Shown: positions 43,382 to 52,197, numbered from the stretch's first letter. The stretch is DNA of 59,546 bases from CAYWMD01 sp964458575 (GCA_964458575.1 CAYWMD010000041.1:1-59546); one strand, 5' to 3'. Translations and numbers: made by a program. The notes: a model not told the origin generated them from the letters alone.

Positions 43382-44806
43382 TTAACGGAAAAACAGCCAC
43401 CAGACCAGCAGCAGCATCGGCAACATGCAGGGCAGGGTGTATTTGAAAATGAAACCGATGAAGGTCGCCGTGTGGACTTTCTGGTGATGCGCGATGGACT
43501 TGACCATGAAATTCGGGCCGTTGCCGATGTAAGTGTTCGCGCCGAAAAACACCGCGCCGACGCTGATGGCGAGGATGTACTTGTTGAACGCCGCGTTGCC
43601 GACGAGGAAGGCAACTTCAATGTGTTCCGTGTCCACAGCGCCGCGCGCCAGGGCGCCGGCATGGTAGGTTTGCAACGCGGCGATGGTCTGGCGAACCTGC
43701 TCGGCATTCGGTCCGGTGATGGTAGCGAGATCAGGCACGCCGGATTGAAGGATTTGCTGCACCTGCTGAATGACGTTCTGGTCAATGCACGCGCCGAAGA
43801 TGGCTTTCAGGAAGCTCATGTAGGTGGGCACGTTGTCCAAGACACTGGAAAGCATGCCGCTGCCCCAATAGAAGAACGCCGGTGAAGGATGGCCCATGGC
43901 GCTGGACTTTGCCTCCAACCAGTCCAGCGCGGGCATCATCGTGGCGAAAATGCCGACAAACAAAATGGCCACTTCCTGAATGGGGTGGAAATTGAAATGG
44001 TTCGCCTCGTGTACGGGCTTGCGCGTCGTGAAGTAAGAACCCAGGGCCGCGGCGACCATCAGTCCTTCGCGGAGGAACAACGGGCGTTCGATGAAAACCG
44101 CCACCAGAATCACCGCCAGAAAGAAAACGTTTGGCAGACCTTGAATTCGCCAGCGACCCTCGGCGGTTTCCATGTCCCGGACCGGCTTTGGCGCCCGGCG
44201 AAAATTCAGGCTGTCCACGACATAGAACATGGCCAGCAACGTCCCGACCCCGACGGCCCACATCGGCCAGCAGTGATGCGCCACCCACCAGAATGGCACG
44301 CCTTTGAGGTAACCCATGAACAACGGCGGATCACCGATCGGCGTCAAACACCCGCCGACATTTGCCACGATGAAAATGAAGAAAGCGATGTGGTGACCGG
44401 TGATTCGGTATTTGTTCATCCGGATCCAGGGCCGGATGAGCAACATGGAAGCCCCGGTTGTGCCCAACACGTTCGCGAGCACCGCGCCCACGAATAGAAA
44501 CACCACGTTGCCAAACGGGGTGGCCTCGCCCTTGACGCTGATGTGAATTCCACCGGATACGATGAATAACGATCCAATAAGCGCAATGAAGCTCACGTAC
44601 TCGTGCGCGGTGTGCCACACCCGCGTGTACGCGTGCAGTCCGAACAGGTAATACGCCAACGTGACGGACGCCAGAGCGAAGGCGACTTTCGGATAGTGTT
44701 TCACCCACCAATCCATCGCAACCAATGGCGCCAACGCGATGATTCCCAGCAAAAGCCCGAAGGGCAAAATCATCCACGGATTTGGCAATACCAACTCATG
44801 ATGCAT
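43382..44806 (-). CDS. Sodium:proton antiporter-like (NhaD/ArsB/CitMHS superfamily) permease
   Basis: 474 residues from ATG 44806 (MHHELVLPNPWMILPFGLLL). About 12 membrane helices with the ion-transporter superfamily motifs LANVLGTTGASMLLIRPW and GGCLTPIGDPPLFMGYL (first half) and SSVLDNVPTYM and GAVFFGANTYIGNGPNFMVK (second half). The motifs point to Na+/H+ exchange of the NhaD kind but organic-acid or arsenite transport cannot be excluded. A soluble stretch of ~60 residues interrupts the second half. Confidence 0.85.
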   Translation of the reverse strand: MHHELVLPNPWMILPFGLLLGIIALAPLVAMDWWVKHYPKVAFALASVTLAYYLFGLHAYTRVWHTAHEYVSFIALIGSLFIVSGGIHISVKGEATPFGNVVFLFVGAVLANVLGTTGASMLLIRPWIRMNKYRITGHHIAFFIFIVANVGGCLTPIGDPPLFMGYLKGVPFWWVAHHCWPMWAVGVGTLLAMFYVVDSLNFRRAPKPVRDMETAEGRWRIQGLPNVFFLAVILVAVFIERPLFLREGLMVAAALGSYFTTRKPVHEANHFNFHPIQEVAILFVGIFATMMPALDWLEAKSSAMGHPSPAFFYWGSGMLSSVLDNVPTYMSFLKAIFGACIDQNVIQQVQQILQSGVPDLATITGPNAEQVRQTIAALQTYHAGALARGAVDTEHIEVAFLVGNAAFNKYILAISVGAVFFGANTYIGNGPNFMVKSIAHHQKVHTATFIGFIFKYTLPCMLPMLLLVWWLFFR

Positions 44807-44877
44807 TGACGAAAGGTTACGCGCGTGGCGGGAAAGTTCAAAGCCGAAAGGCTGCCACGGCAAAAAAATGGCGCGAC

Positions 44878-44933
44878 GAGGAGCCGTGGACGGGGCGCAA
44901 GGTTTTACCTGCGCTCGCGTCCACGACTCCCCG
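44878..44933. repeat. GGAGYCGTGGACG inverted repeat
   Basis: Arms 44878-44902 and 44908-44933 pair over about 23 bp. It lies between the antiporter and the small protein gene and may end the latter's transcript. Confidence 0.7.
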
Positions 44934-44966
44934 CGCGCTGAGTCCCAGCTCGCAGCGGCAGGGCAT

Positions 44967-45302
44967 TCATGCGGCCAGCAGCTCACGGCTGCGTTCCAGA
45001 ATGCTTTCCTGCCGGGCGGCCTGGAGCCGGGCCGTGCCGGCTTTTTCCTCGAACAACGCCGGGAACACCAGCAACGGCACGTGGGTGATCCAGGCCAGCG
45101 CGGCGGCTTCATTTGCCGCGCGCCGCAACGGCGTGTTCAACTCCGGCTCGGCCGTGGCCAGCCGTTCCCGCAGCAACCGGTTCTTGAGCCGCTCCAATTC
45201 CGTTTCTTGCAGGACGCGGAACGGCGCCGGCGGAGCCGGCCGCACGTCAAACCGTGTCTCCGGCGCGAACCGGGTCGGTAATTTTCTACATTTCGCATTC
45301 AT
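44967..45302 (-). CDS. Small uncharacterised protein
   Basis: 111 residues, ATG start. N-terminal Pro/Arg-rich stretch, then an amphipathic helical region (ETELERLKNRLLRERLATAEPELNTPLRRAANEAAALAW) and a second helix rich in Glu/Arg. No signal peptide. I do not recognise it. It could be a helical adaptor; being isolated by palindromic sequence on both sides it may have its own promoter. Confidence 0.55.
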   Translation of the reverse strand: MNAKCRKLPTRFAPETRFDVRPAPPAPFRVLQETELERLKNRLLRERLATAEPELNTPLRRAANEAAALAWITHVPLLVFPALFEEKAGTARLQAARQESILERSRELLAA

Positions 45303-45355
45303 TCATTTGCTTTCGTTCTGTCCCGAAACCGTCGGGACGTTCAGTTTCAACAAAA

Positions 45356-45384
45356 AACCCGCGATTGACGGGCAATCGCGGGTT
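45356..45384 (-). terminator. Rho-independent terminator
   Basis: Perfect 12-bp stem AACCCGCGATTG/CAATCGCGGGTT with a 5-base loop. Read on the minus strand it runs into a T tract; the plus-strand side also has four Ts, so it could work both ways. It follows the small ORF at 45408-45515 and the histidine kinase gene. Confidence 0.8.
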
Positions 45385-45407
45385 TTCGGAAATCTATCGG
45401 TTCTGGT

Positions 45408-45515
45408 TTAGAAATCGCAATCCGCGTTGCCGGACGGCAGGTAGCCATGCTGCCAGATGGACAGGTGTCCATTGACGCGCATCGCTGTCGGCATTGTTGT
45501 CAACGCGGTTTTCAT
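45408..45515 (-). CDS. Possible small protein (35 residues)
   Basis: Open frame beginning MKTALTTMPTAMRV and ending SGNADCDF, stop TAA at 45408. It is followed within 25 bp by the strong terminator and preceded by TTGACA at 45558-45553. There is no obvious ribosome-binding site. The region also contains short hairpins (for example ATGGACAGGTGTCCAT near 45457), so an untranslated RNA is an equal alternative. It occupies the otherwise empty 311-bp gap 45303-45613. Confidence 0.3.
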   Translation of the reverse strand: MKTALTTMPTAMRVNGHLSIWQHGYLPSGNADCDF

Positions 45516-45613
45516 TTTCGTTCGCGCACAAGAAACACGAAAGCGAGCTGCCTGTCAATGAGTTTTACCACGAAGTTTAACCACGGTCGCCGCCGGAAAC
45601 GACCGGTGAATCG

Positions 45614-47359
45614 CTACCGGGCGGCGCCGGTTTCCACGGGAAGCAGCACGCGGACGATTGTCCCGCGGGATTTGCCCGGACTGATCTTCACTTCGCCGTG
45701 GTGCGTTTCGATGATGCGGCCCACGATGGCCAGCCCCAGCCCAGTCCCTTTCGGTTTGGTGGTGCGGAGCATGGAATTGAACGAGCTGCGCCGCTGCTCC
45801 TCGCTCATTCCCTGACCCGTGTCGGCAAACTCGACTTCCACGAGCGCCGGCGCCGGCGACTCCATTTGCGGGTGGACACGGCGGGAGGTAATTGACAGGA
45901 CGCCGCCGTCCGGCATGGCTTCGACGGCGTTGAGAATCAAATTCAGAAAAACCTGTTCCAGTTGCCGCGCATCGCCCCGGACGGACGGCAGGTCCGGTTG
46001 CAGGACGCGCTCAAACTTCACCCGCTGGTGGGCGAGCTTGTGACGAACCAGCAGGCCAAGCTCATCGATCAACTCATTCAACTTCACGGGCGCAAACTGA
46101 GGCTCGGTGCCGCGGGCAAAATCCAGGATGCGCTCCACGATCTTGTTGAGGTGCTCCATCTTCTCACCCATCACCCGGGCATCCTCGTGCCGCGGATCGC
46201 CCGGCGCAAAGTTCAGGTCGAGCGAGTGATAAAGCATTTTCATCACGGTCAGCGGATTGCGGATCTCGTGCGCCACCTCTGCCGCCAGCAGGCCGAGCGC
46301 CGACAATTTTTCATTTTGCCGCAATTGCTCCTCCACATCCACGAGCCGTTCGTAAAGCCGCGCCTTCTCGATTGCAATCGCGGACAGTTCCGCGAACGCC
46401 GAGAGAATCCGCACCTCGTCATTGGAGAACACATGCGGTTCGGCGGTATAAACGTTCAACGTACCGATGGCCTCGCCCCCGAAGACCAGCGGCACACTCA
46501 CCAGCGACACCAGCCCTTCCTGCCGCGCGACCTCGATGTTTTGGTAACGGCCCGAGGTCTGGACGTTTTCAACCTGAACGGGCTTTTTCCGGCGGACGAC
46601 CGCGCCCAGCAGGCTTTCCTCGACGTTGAGCCGGGGTTTCCGGGTGTAGGTTTCGCCCGCGCCAAAGCTCGCCCGCAAATCCAGCCACGCCCGTGAGGCA
46701 TCCAGCATCATCACCGAGCACATTTTCGCCTGCATCAACACGCACGCTTCCCGCGTGATCACGGTCAGCGCCTCGTCCAGGTTCAGGGTGGAGTTGATCG
46801 TGCGGCTCACGCTGGCCAGCGACTCGAACCACCGGGCCTTGAGCCGCCACTGTTCGTAGAGCCAGGTATTCTGGATGACGCGCACCGCCTGTTGCGCCAG
46901 TCCCGCGAGCAATTCCTCGTCCCCGGCTTCGAACGCTTCCTTGCGGTCCGAGTCCACGTTCAACACCCCGCGCACCTCGCCGTTGACTTCCAGCGGCACG
47001 GCCATCTCCGAGCGCACGCTGCGCCGCAGCATGATGTAGCGCGGATCCTTGGTCACATCCCCGACCCGCGCGGGCTTGCCGCTGCGGGCGACCCAGCCGG
47101 TGAGGCCCTCACCCACCCGCAATCGCAGTTCCGCGGCGTTGGTGGGCAACCCTTGCGCCGCGAGGATTTCGAGGAAGCGGTTGGTGGGATTTACCAGCGC
47201 CACCGATCCGCTGGACGCCCCCACGAGCCGGACCGCCTCCCGCACGATCAATTGCAGCGCCTCCTGCGGCTCGAGCGTGGAATGGATGACCGCGCTCACC
47301 TCGTAAAGCAGGTGCAGCCGTTCGTAACGCGCTTTCAAATCCGCCAGTTCGTCGCTCAC
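45614..47359 (-). CDS. GAF-domain sensor histidine kinase
   Basis: 581 residues from a GTG start. Two GAF domains (~20-165 and ~185-330), a short coiled coil, HisKA with HEIRNPLTVMKML (phospho-acceptor His ~364), and HATPase_c with NLILNAVEAM (N box), ADTGQGM (G1) and KGTGLGLAIVGRII (G2). No membrane helix, so it is a cytoplasmic sensor of a small molecule or redox state. No response regulator is adjacent, so the partner is elsewhere (orphan kinase). The upstream gap to lptG is filled by a heptamer-type repeat. Confidence 0.92.
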   Translation of the reverse strand: MSDELADLKARYERLHLLYEVSAVIHSTLEPQEALQLIVREAVRLVGASSGSVALVNPTNRFLEILAAQGLPTNAAELRLRVGEGLTGWVARSGKPARVGDVTKDPRYIMLRRSVRSEMAVPLEVNGEVRGVLNVDSDRKEAFEAGDEELLAGLAQQAVRVIQNTWLYEQWRLKARWFESLASVSRTINSTLNLDEALTVITREACVLMQAKMCSVMMLDASRAWLDLRASFGAGETYTRKPRLNVEESLLGAVVRRKKPVQVENVQTSGRYQNIEVARQEGLVSLVSVPLVFGGEAIGTLNVYTAEPHVFSNDEVRILSAFAELSAIAIEKARLYERLVDVEEQLRQNEKLSALGLLAAEVAHEIRNPLTVMKMLYHSLDLNFAPGDPRHEDARVMGEKMEHLNKIVERILDFARGTEPQFAPVKLNELIDELGLLVRHKLAHQRVKFERVLQPDLPSVRGDARQLEQVFLNLILNAVEAMPDGGVLSITSRRVHPQMESPAPALVEVEFADTGQGMSEEQRRSSFNSMLRTTKPKGTGLGLAIVGRIIETHHGEVKISPGKSRGTIVRVLLPVETGAAR

Positions 47360-47368
47360 GCGCAGAGA

Positions 47369-47451
47369 GGTTGCAGGTTGCAGGTTGCAGGTTGCAAGTT
47401 ATGAATCGGCAGCGCGCCCAAACCTGCAACTTTCAACCTTCGACTGGCAAC
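47369..47451. repeat. GGTTGCA heptamer inverted repeat
   Basis: Four tandem copies of GTTGCAG/A (47369-47400) face a partial complement (AACCTGCAACTTTCAACC, 47420-47437 and on). It fills the region between the permease stop and the histidine kinase start. Confidence 0.75.
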
Positions 47452-48573
47452 TCATCGCACGCGCGCCATCAACCACAAACCCAGGATCCCAAAAAACAAG
47501 TTGGTGCACCAACCCGCCAGCCAGGGCGGCAGATACCCGCCCGTGCCCAGCGCAATCCCGAGGTGTGCCAGAATGAAATAGCCAAAGCAAATCACGATGC
47601 TGCCGGCTACCCCCACAAACACATTTCGCCGTCCAGCCGCCGCACCGAACGGCAGGGCAATCAAAACCACGACCACGCAGGTCCACGGCATCGCCAGCCG
47701 CCCGTGCAATTTGGTGTACAACCAGTAACGATCGGTCCGGCTGGGGTTGGGATGGAAATGCAGGTAATTGAGAAGTTCGGACAACGGTACGTCGGCGTTG
47801 CGTTCGGTAAGGCTGCCCAACCGCTTGCTGATTTTGATCTCGCTCCGGATTTCCTCGGGCGTCTCGGTGAATTGCGGCCGCGTCAGCACGTTGGTTTGGA
47901 GCGACGGCACCAACGCCGAATTCGTGGTCGCGTCGTCCCGATACTCGCGGGCGTTGAAAAACGTCCATACGCCGTTGACCCGTCCGGCCCGGTCCGCGTC
48001 CAGCCAGCGTTGCGAGCCGTCGGCCAGCGTCCAGATCACCTTCGGTTTCAACATTTCGGACGTCCGGTAATTATAGACGCCAATCTGCCAGGTGCGCCGT
48101 TCGCGCGCGTTTACGAACCCGAAGTTCTTGATGAGTTGGCGGTCGGTCTCGGGCGTGCGTGACATCCGCCGATTCTTGATGTGCTCCGCGCGTTCCGCCG
48201 TGTCGGGCACCCACCATTCGTTCAACAGGAACAACACGCCGCCGGCCGCGAACCCCACGAGGAAATACGGCAGGGCCAGCCGCCACAGACTGATCCCCGC
48301 CGCGCGAATGGCCGTGATTTCGTGATGGCGCGCGTGGTTGGTCAGCGCGTAAAGCAGCGCCAGCAACAGCGCCACCGGCAGCACGACCACGACAAACTCG
48401 GGCGTGCGGACGAAATAATACTCCACGATGTCGCCAAAGCGCATGTGGTTGGCCTGCAAGGAATCAAGTTTGTCGAACAGGTCGAACGCGATCCAGAAGA
48501 TCAAAAAACCGCCGAGACAATAGGCGAGCGGCACGAGCAATTCGCGCAGAAGATAGCGGTCCAACAGGCGCAT
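47452..48573 (-). CDS. LptF/LptG family permease
   Basis: 373 residues from ATG 48573 (MRLLDRYLLRELLVPLAYCL); the frame continues upstream without family character. Three N-terminal and three C-terminal membrane helices flank a periplasmic jelly roll (~residues 130-290), the plan of LptF/LptG. Motif HHEITAIRAAGISLW is characteristic of the coupling-helix region that contacts the ATPase LptB. Extracts LPS from the inner membrane. Only one of the two paralogues is here. It lies 86 bp after sufC. Confidence 0.88.
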   Translation of the reverse strand: MRLLDRYLLRELLVPLAYCLGGFLIFWIAFDLFDKLDSLQANHMRFGDIVEYYFVRTPEFVVVVLPVALLLALLYALTNHARHHEITAIRAAGISLWRLALPYFLVGFAAGGVLFLLNEWWVPDTAERAEHIKNRRMSRTPETDRQLIKNFGFVNARERRTWQIGVYNYRTSEMLKPKVIWTLADGSQRWLDADRAGRVNGVWTFFNAREYRDDATTNSALVPSLQTNVLTRPQFTETPEEIRSEIKISKRLGSLTERNADVPLSELLNYLHFHPNPSRTDRYWLYTKLHGRLAMPWTCVVVVLIALPFGAAAGRRNVFVGVAGSIVICFGYFILAHLGIALGTGGYLPPWLAGWCTNLFFGILGLWLMARVR

Positions 48574-48659
48574 TCGCAGGTAGCCTACTGTGTCGCGCAA
48601 GCGAGGCAAGCGTGAGAATCCCGTTTGTCGGTGGTGACTGGCAGGTTCTTGGCGGGGCA

Positions 48660-49433
48660 CTATGCCGCCACCGCCTCGCGCTTCACGATCCAGTCGTAAC
48701 CCTTGGCCTCAAGCTCCAGCGCGAGTTGCTTGTCCCCGGACTTTACGATGCGGCCATCCACCAGCACGTGAACGAAATCGGGAACGATGTAGTTGAGCAG
48801 CCGTTGGTAGTGCGTGATGACGAGTTGGGCGTTGTCAGGACGTTTGAGTTTGTTCACGCCCTGGGAAACCACCTTGAGCGCGTCAATGTCCAGGCCGGAA
48901 TCCGTTTCGTCCAGGATGGCGAGCTTGGGCTCGAGCACGGCCATCTGGAAAATTTCGGCGCGCTTCTTCTCGCCGCCGGAGAAACCTTCGTTGACCGAAC
49001 GCTTGAGCAGATCGTCCTTCAGTTCGAGCAGTTTCATCTTGTCCTTCACCAACGTCAGGAACTCCATGGCATCCAGTTCTGGTTGGCCATGATGTTTGCG
49101 AACTTCGTTCAGCGCGGCCTTCAAAAAGTATGTGCTATTCACGCCCGGAATCTCGACCGGGTATTGAAACGCAAGGAACAAACCCTCCCGCGCGCGTTCC
49201 TCGGGGTCGAGGTCCAGCAGGTCTTTGCCGTAGTAAAGGACCTCCCCACCAGTCACGGCGTAGCCGTCGCGGCCGGCCAGCACGGCAGCCAGCGTGCTTT
49301 TGCCGCTGCCGTTCGGGCCCATGACGGCGTGGACTTCGCCGGGGCGGATCGTGAGGCTGACACCCTTTAAGATTTGTTTGCCCTCAACACCCGCGCTGAG
49401 GTTTTTGATTTCGAGAATAGGTTGGTTGCTCAT
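48660..49433 (-). CDS. sufC: Fe-S cluster assembly ATPase SufC
   Basis: 257 residues. ABC ATPase with Walker A GPNGSGKST (~39), Q loop, SufC-type signature NEGFSGGEKKRAEIFQM and Walker B LAILDETDSGLDIDALKVV. Works with SufB and SufD in the scaffold complex for Fe-S cluster formation. The start ATG overlaps the stop of the nuclease-like gene by 4 bp (ATGA). sufD and sufS do not follow; the next gene is an LPS permease. Confidence 0.96.
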   Translation of the reverse strand: MSNQPILEIKNLSAGVEGKQILKGVSLTIRPGEVHAVMGPNGSGKSTLAAVLAGRDGYAVTGGEVLYYGKDLLDLDPEERAREGLFLAFQYPVEIPGVNSTYFLKAALNEVRKHHGQPELDAMEFLTLVKDKMKLLELKDDLLKRSVNEGFSGGEKKRAEIFQMAVLEPKLAILDETDSGLDIDALKVVSQGVNKLKRPDNAQLVITHYQRLLNYIVPDFVHVLVDGRIVKSGDKQLALELEAKGYDWIVKREAVAA

Positions 49434-50113
49434 TTACAATTATCCTTCTTCTTTCTGTCATTCACCAAATTCTTTCTTCGTTGCTTGGCGCTGCCACGTT
49501 CAAGCTCCGCAATAGTCAGCGGGAATTCATCTTCGCCGAGATATTCGTTCGTCAGTTTGCGGAACGAGGCTCCAAAATCCTCATGACGAATCGCGAAAAT
49601 GACTTCTCGCATCGAGATCTCTGACTGTGTGAATGCAGCCGCTTTTTCCTTCGCTCGTCCAACGACTACGGTCCTATAGCTCTCGAATGACGAATCACGC
49701 GAGCTACTTGCCTTCCAAAATGTAGTAACGAGAGCGACTTCCTTCTCCGGCGCGTAGCCAAGCATTATGCTTTGCATAGATGGCCAACGTCCGACTGAAA
49801 CAAAGTATCGGCGGTCAGACTCCTCGCTCAACAATTCCTTCGCAGCTTTGCAGAAAGCGACGATTTTAGCACGACCCTCGTATAACTCTTCCATAGTTGG
49901 TTTAATCTCGAACCAGCCAACCGACTCGACCAAAAAATCGGGAGTATACGGCTCGCCTGAAGGCAATCGAAATGTCTTTGGTTCATATTTCCACTTAACC
50001 CCAAGTCCCGTAAAAAAGACTGCCCACCTTGCCTCAAGCCTGCTGCGCAACGGTATTCGCTTCCCTTCCGCCGTTTCCAAGAAGGTGGTTTTACTTTCTA
50101 TCTCACTTTCCAT
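49430..50113 (-). CDS. PDDEXK-like nuclease inside the suf operon
   Basis: 227 residues from ATG 50113. Residues ~20-90 contain RSRLEARWAVFFTGLGVKW, then YTPDFLVESVGWFEIKP, i.e. the E...PDF...ExK pattern of restriction-endonuclease-like folds (TnsA/phage-type nucleases). The C-terminal half is helical and ends in a lysine-rich tail. Its bases look AT-richer than the neighbours, suggesting horizontal origin. It sits between sufB (17 bp) and sufC (4-bp overlap). Specificity unknown; a link to Fe-S biology is not supported by sequence. Confidence 0.65.
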   Translation of the reverse strand: MESEIESKTTFLETAEGKRIPLRSRLEARWAVFFTGLGVKWKYEPKTFRLPSGEPYTPDFLVESVGWFEIKPTMEELYEGRAKIVAFCKAAKELLSEESDRRYFVSVGRWPSMQSIMLGYAPEKEVALVTTFWKASSSRDSSFESYRTVVVGRAKEKAAAFTQSEISMREVIFAIRHEDFGASFRKLTNEYLGEDEFPLTIAELERGSAKQRRKNLVNDRKKKDNCK

Positions 50114-50130
50114 ACCTGCGCGCCTACCGA

Positions 50131-51579
50131 TCACCCTACGCTTCCCTCCAAGCTCACGCCTAGCAGTTTCTGCGCTTCCACCGCAAATTCCATCGGCAGT
50201 TCCTTGAACACTTCTTTGCAGAAGCCGTTCACGATCATGTTCACCGCATCCTGCGTCGCCAGACCGCGCTGGTTGCAATAAAAAATCTGGTCTTCGCCGA
50301 TTTTTGAGGTCGAAGCCTCGTGCTCCACGCTGGCCGAAGTGTTCTTCACCTCGATGTAAGGGAACGTGTGCGCGCCGCACTTCGAGCCGATGAGCATCGA
50401 GTCGCACTGCGAAAAGTTCCGCGCGTTCGCGGCACTTTTCTGGATTTTCACCAGTCCGCGGTAGCTGTTCTGGCCGCGCCCGGCGGAAATGCCTTTCGAG
50501 ACGATGGTGCTCCGCGTGTTCTTGCCGATGTGAACCATCTTCGTGCCGGTATCGGCTTGTTGGCGGTTGTTCACGACCGCAACGGAATAAAACTCACCAA
50601 TGGAATTCTCGCCCTGCAAGATGCAACTCGGATATTTCCATGTGATGGCCGAACCCGTTTCGACTTGGGTCCAGGAAATCTTCGAGTTTTTCCCTCTGCA
50701 CAATCCGCGCTTCGTCACAAAATTGTAAATGCCGCCGCGCCCCTCGGCGTCGCCCGGATACCAGTTCTGCACGGTGCTGTATTTGATTTGCGCGTTGTCG
50801 AGCGCGATCAATTCCACCACTGCCGCGTGAAGCTGGTTTTCATCCCGCATCGGCGCGGTGCAGCCTTCGAGATAGCTCACGTACGAACCCTCGTCTGCGA
50901 CGATCAGTGTGCGCTCAAACTGGCCCGACTTCGCCGCGTTGATGCGGAAATAAGTGGAAAGCTCCATCGGACACCGCACCCCTTTCGGGATGTAGCAGAA
51001 CGAACCGTCCGTGAACACCGCCGAGTTCAGCGACGCATAAAAGTTGTCCGTGTACGGCACCACCATGCCGATATATTTCTTAACGAGATCGGGATGTTCC
51101 TGAATCGCCTCGCTCATGGAGCAGAAAATGATGCCCTTCTCGCCAAGCTGCTTTTTGAACGTCGTACCCACGGATACAGAATCGAACACCGCGTCCACCG
51201 CCACGCCGGCGAGCCGCTCGCGTTCGCGCAGCGGGATGCCGAGTTTCTCGTAAGTTTCCAGCAGCTTCGGGTCAACTTCGTCCAAACTCTTCGGGCCTTC
51301 ACTTTGCGTTTTGGGCGCGGAGTAGTAGGTGATGTCCTGAAAATTCACGGGCGGATATTTCACAAACTGCCATGTCGGCTCGGTCATCGTCTGCCAGTGA
51401 CGGAATGCCTTCAGCCGCCACTCGGTCATCCACTCCGGCTCTTTCTTCTTCGTCGAAATGAGGCGGATGATGTCTTCGTTCAAGCCCGGCGGCGCGGAAT
51501 CGGTTTCCACGTCGGTGAAGAAACCGTATTTATATTCCTGCTGAACCAGGTTCTCAATTGTGTCGGTTGCTGTTGGCAT
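50131..51579 (-). CDS. sufB: Fe-S cluster assembly protein SufB
   Basis: 482 residues, the standard length. Conserved segments include SVSVGTTFKKQLGEKGIIFCSM, VPYTDNFYASLNSAVFTDGSFCYIPKGV, the NWYPGDAEGRGGIYNFVTKRG beta-helix region and the C-terminal GAHTFPYIEVKNTSASVEHEAS with the Cys-containing scaffold face (CGAHTFPY). It forms the SufBC2D scaffold. Second gene of the fur-suf operon, 23 bp after the regulator. Confidence 0.96.
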   Translation of the reverse strand: MPTATDTIENLVQQEYKYGFFTDVETDSAPPGLNEDIIRLISTKKKEPEWMTEWRLKAFRHWQTMTEPTWQFVKYPPVNFQDITYYSAPKTQSEGPKSLDEVDPKLLETYEKLGIPLRERERLAGVAVDAVFDSVSVGTTFKKQLGEKGIIFCSMSEAIQEHPDLVKKYIGMVVPYTDNFYASLNSAVFTDGSFCYIPKGVRCPMELSTYFRINAAKSGQFERTLIVADEGSYVSYLEGCTAPMRDENQLHAAVVELIALDNAQIKYSTVQNWYPGDAEGRGGIYNFVTKRGLCRGKNSKISWTQVETGSAITWKYPSCILQGENSIGEFYSVAVVNNRQQADTGTKMVHIGKNTRSTIVSKGISAGRGQNSYRGLVKIQKSAANARNFSQCDSMLIGSKCGAHTFPYIEVKNTSASVEHEASTSKIGEDQIFYCNQRGLATQDAVNMIVNGFCKEVFKELPMEFAVEAQKLLGVSLEGSVG

Positions 51580-51602
51580 CGTTCGCTGAAATCGTTAAAA
51601 TA

Positions 51603-52037
51603 TCATTTCTTCTTTGCGCAGTCTCCGCATCGTCCGTGAACTGCAATCTCGTAATGATCCACTTTGAAACCTTTCGGCCGCGGTACGGACGGCTGTTCCG
51701 CAGGCAGCGAAACATCGAATACCGCGCCACACGCATCGCAGTAATAATGGGCGTGCTCTTCCATGTTCGGGCAGAAGCGCGTCGCCCCGCGCTCAAGTTG
51801 GACCTTGCGGACCAACCCGCACTGCACCAGCGCGTCCAGACAGTTATAGACGGTCGCGTGCGAAATGTCCGGCATTTTCCGCTTGGCGCGCATAAACACG
51901 TCTTCTGCCGTGGGGTGATCGAGCTTCTGGAGCAACACGTCGTAAACCTGCCGCCGCTGCGACGTGAAGCGAAACCCACTCGTCGCCAACCGCTCGCCCA
52001 GCTCGCGCTCAAATTTGTTGTTTTCTGCCGGATTCAT
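51603..52037 (-). CDS. Fur/PerR-family regulator of the suf operon
   Basis: 144 residues from ATG 52037 (MNPAENNKFERELGERL). Winged helix (FTSQRRQVYDVLLQKLDHPTAEDVF, HATVYNCLDALVQCGLV) followed by the metal-binding domain, with CDACG and CGDC as the structural zinc ligands and EEHAHYYC typical of the regulatory site. Fur-family proteins sense Fe2+, Mn2+ or peroxide. It lies directly ahead of sufB in one transcript, so it is likely the operon's own repressor. An inverted repeat and promoter precede it. Confidence 0.9.
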   Translation of the reverse strand: MNPAENNKFERELGERLATSGFRFTSQRRQVYDVLLQKLDHPTAEDVFMRAKRKMPDISHATVYNCLDALVQCGLVRKVQLERGATRFCPNMEEHAHYYCDACGAVFDVSLPAEQPSVPRPKGFKVDHYEIAVHGRCGDCAKKK

Positions 52038-52049
52038 CGGGACGTTGCA

Positions 52050-52078
52050 ATCTAACCGGCCAAGCTGGGTGAAGTCAA
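52050..52078 (-). promoter_or_regulatory. Predicted promoter of the fur-suf operon
   Basis: On the minus strand, TTGACT (52078-52073) and TTAGAT (52055-52050) with a 17-bp spacer, a good sigma70-type pair. The start codon is only 13 bp from the -10, so the leader is very short. Confidence 0.55.
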
Positions 52079-52081
52079 TAA

Positions 52082-52096
52082 TTGGAATTGTTCTAA
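52082..52096. promoter_or_regulatory. Candidate Fur/PerR box (7-1-7 inverted repeat)
   Basis: TTAGAACAATTCCAA (minus strand) is a 7-1-7 inverted repeat with 5 of 7 arm positions matching, the geometry of Fur-family operators. It abuts the predicted -35 of the operon coding for a Fur-type regulator. Confidence 0.45.
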
Positions 52097-52130
52097 ATAA
52101 AGAGACGGCGCGCGGCGCTCCGAACCCACT

Positions 52131-52176
52131 CGATTTTGCAAAACCGTGACAACTGGTTCTTGCCGTCCGCGTAATC
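52131..52176 (+). promoter_or_regulatory. Shared promoter-like element ahead of the histidine kinase gene
   Basis: The 24 bp 52131-52154 are identical to 55350-55373; both end in GTGACAACT and are followed, after exactly 15 bp, by CG[T/C]A (here CGTAATC, 52170-52176). That layout resembles an ECF-sigma promoter. The TTTTGCAAAA palindrome is just upstream. Confidence 0.5.
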
Positions 52177-52197
52177 TGGGTCACAAATAGAGCGCAG

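Noticed and set aside
43369..43785. N-terminal extension of the pseudouridine synthase frame
   Set aside because: It lies within the antiporter gene in another frame, and the usual family N-terminus begins at the TTG at 43368.
47369..47451. CRISPR-like short tandem array
   Set aside because: Units are 7 bp without spacers and the two halves are complementary; this is a heptamer palindrome, and no cas gene is present.
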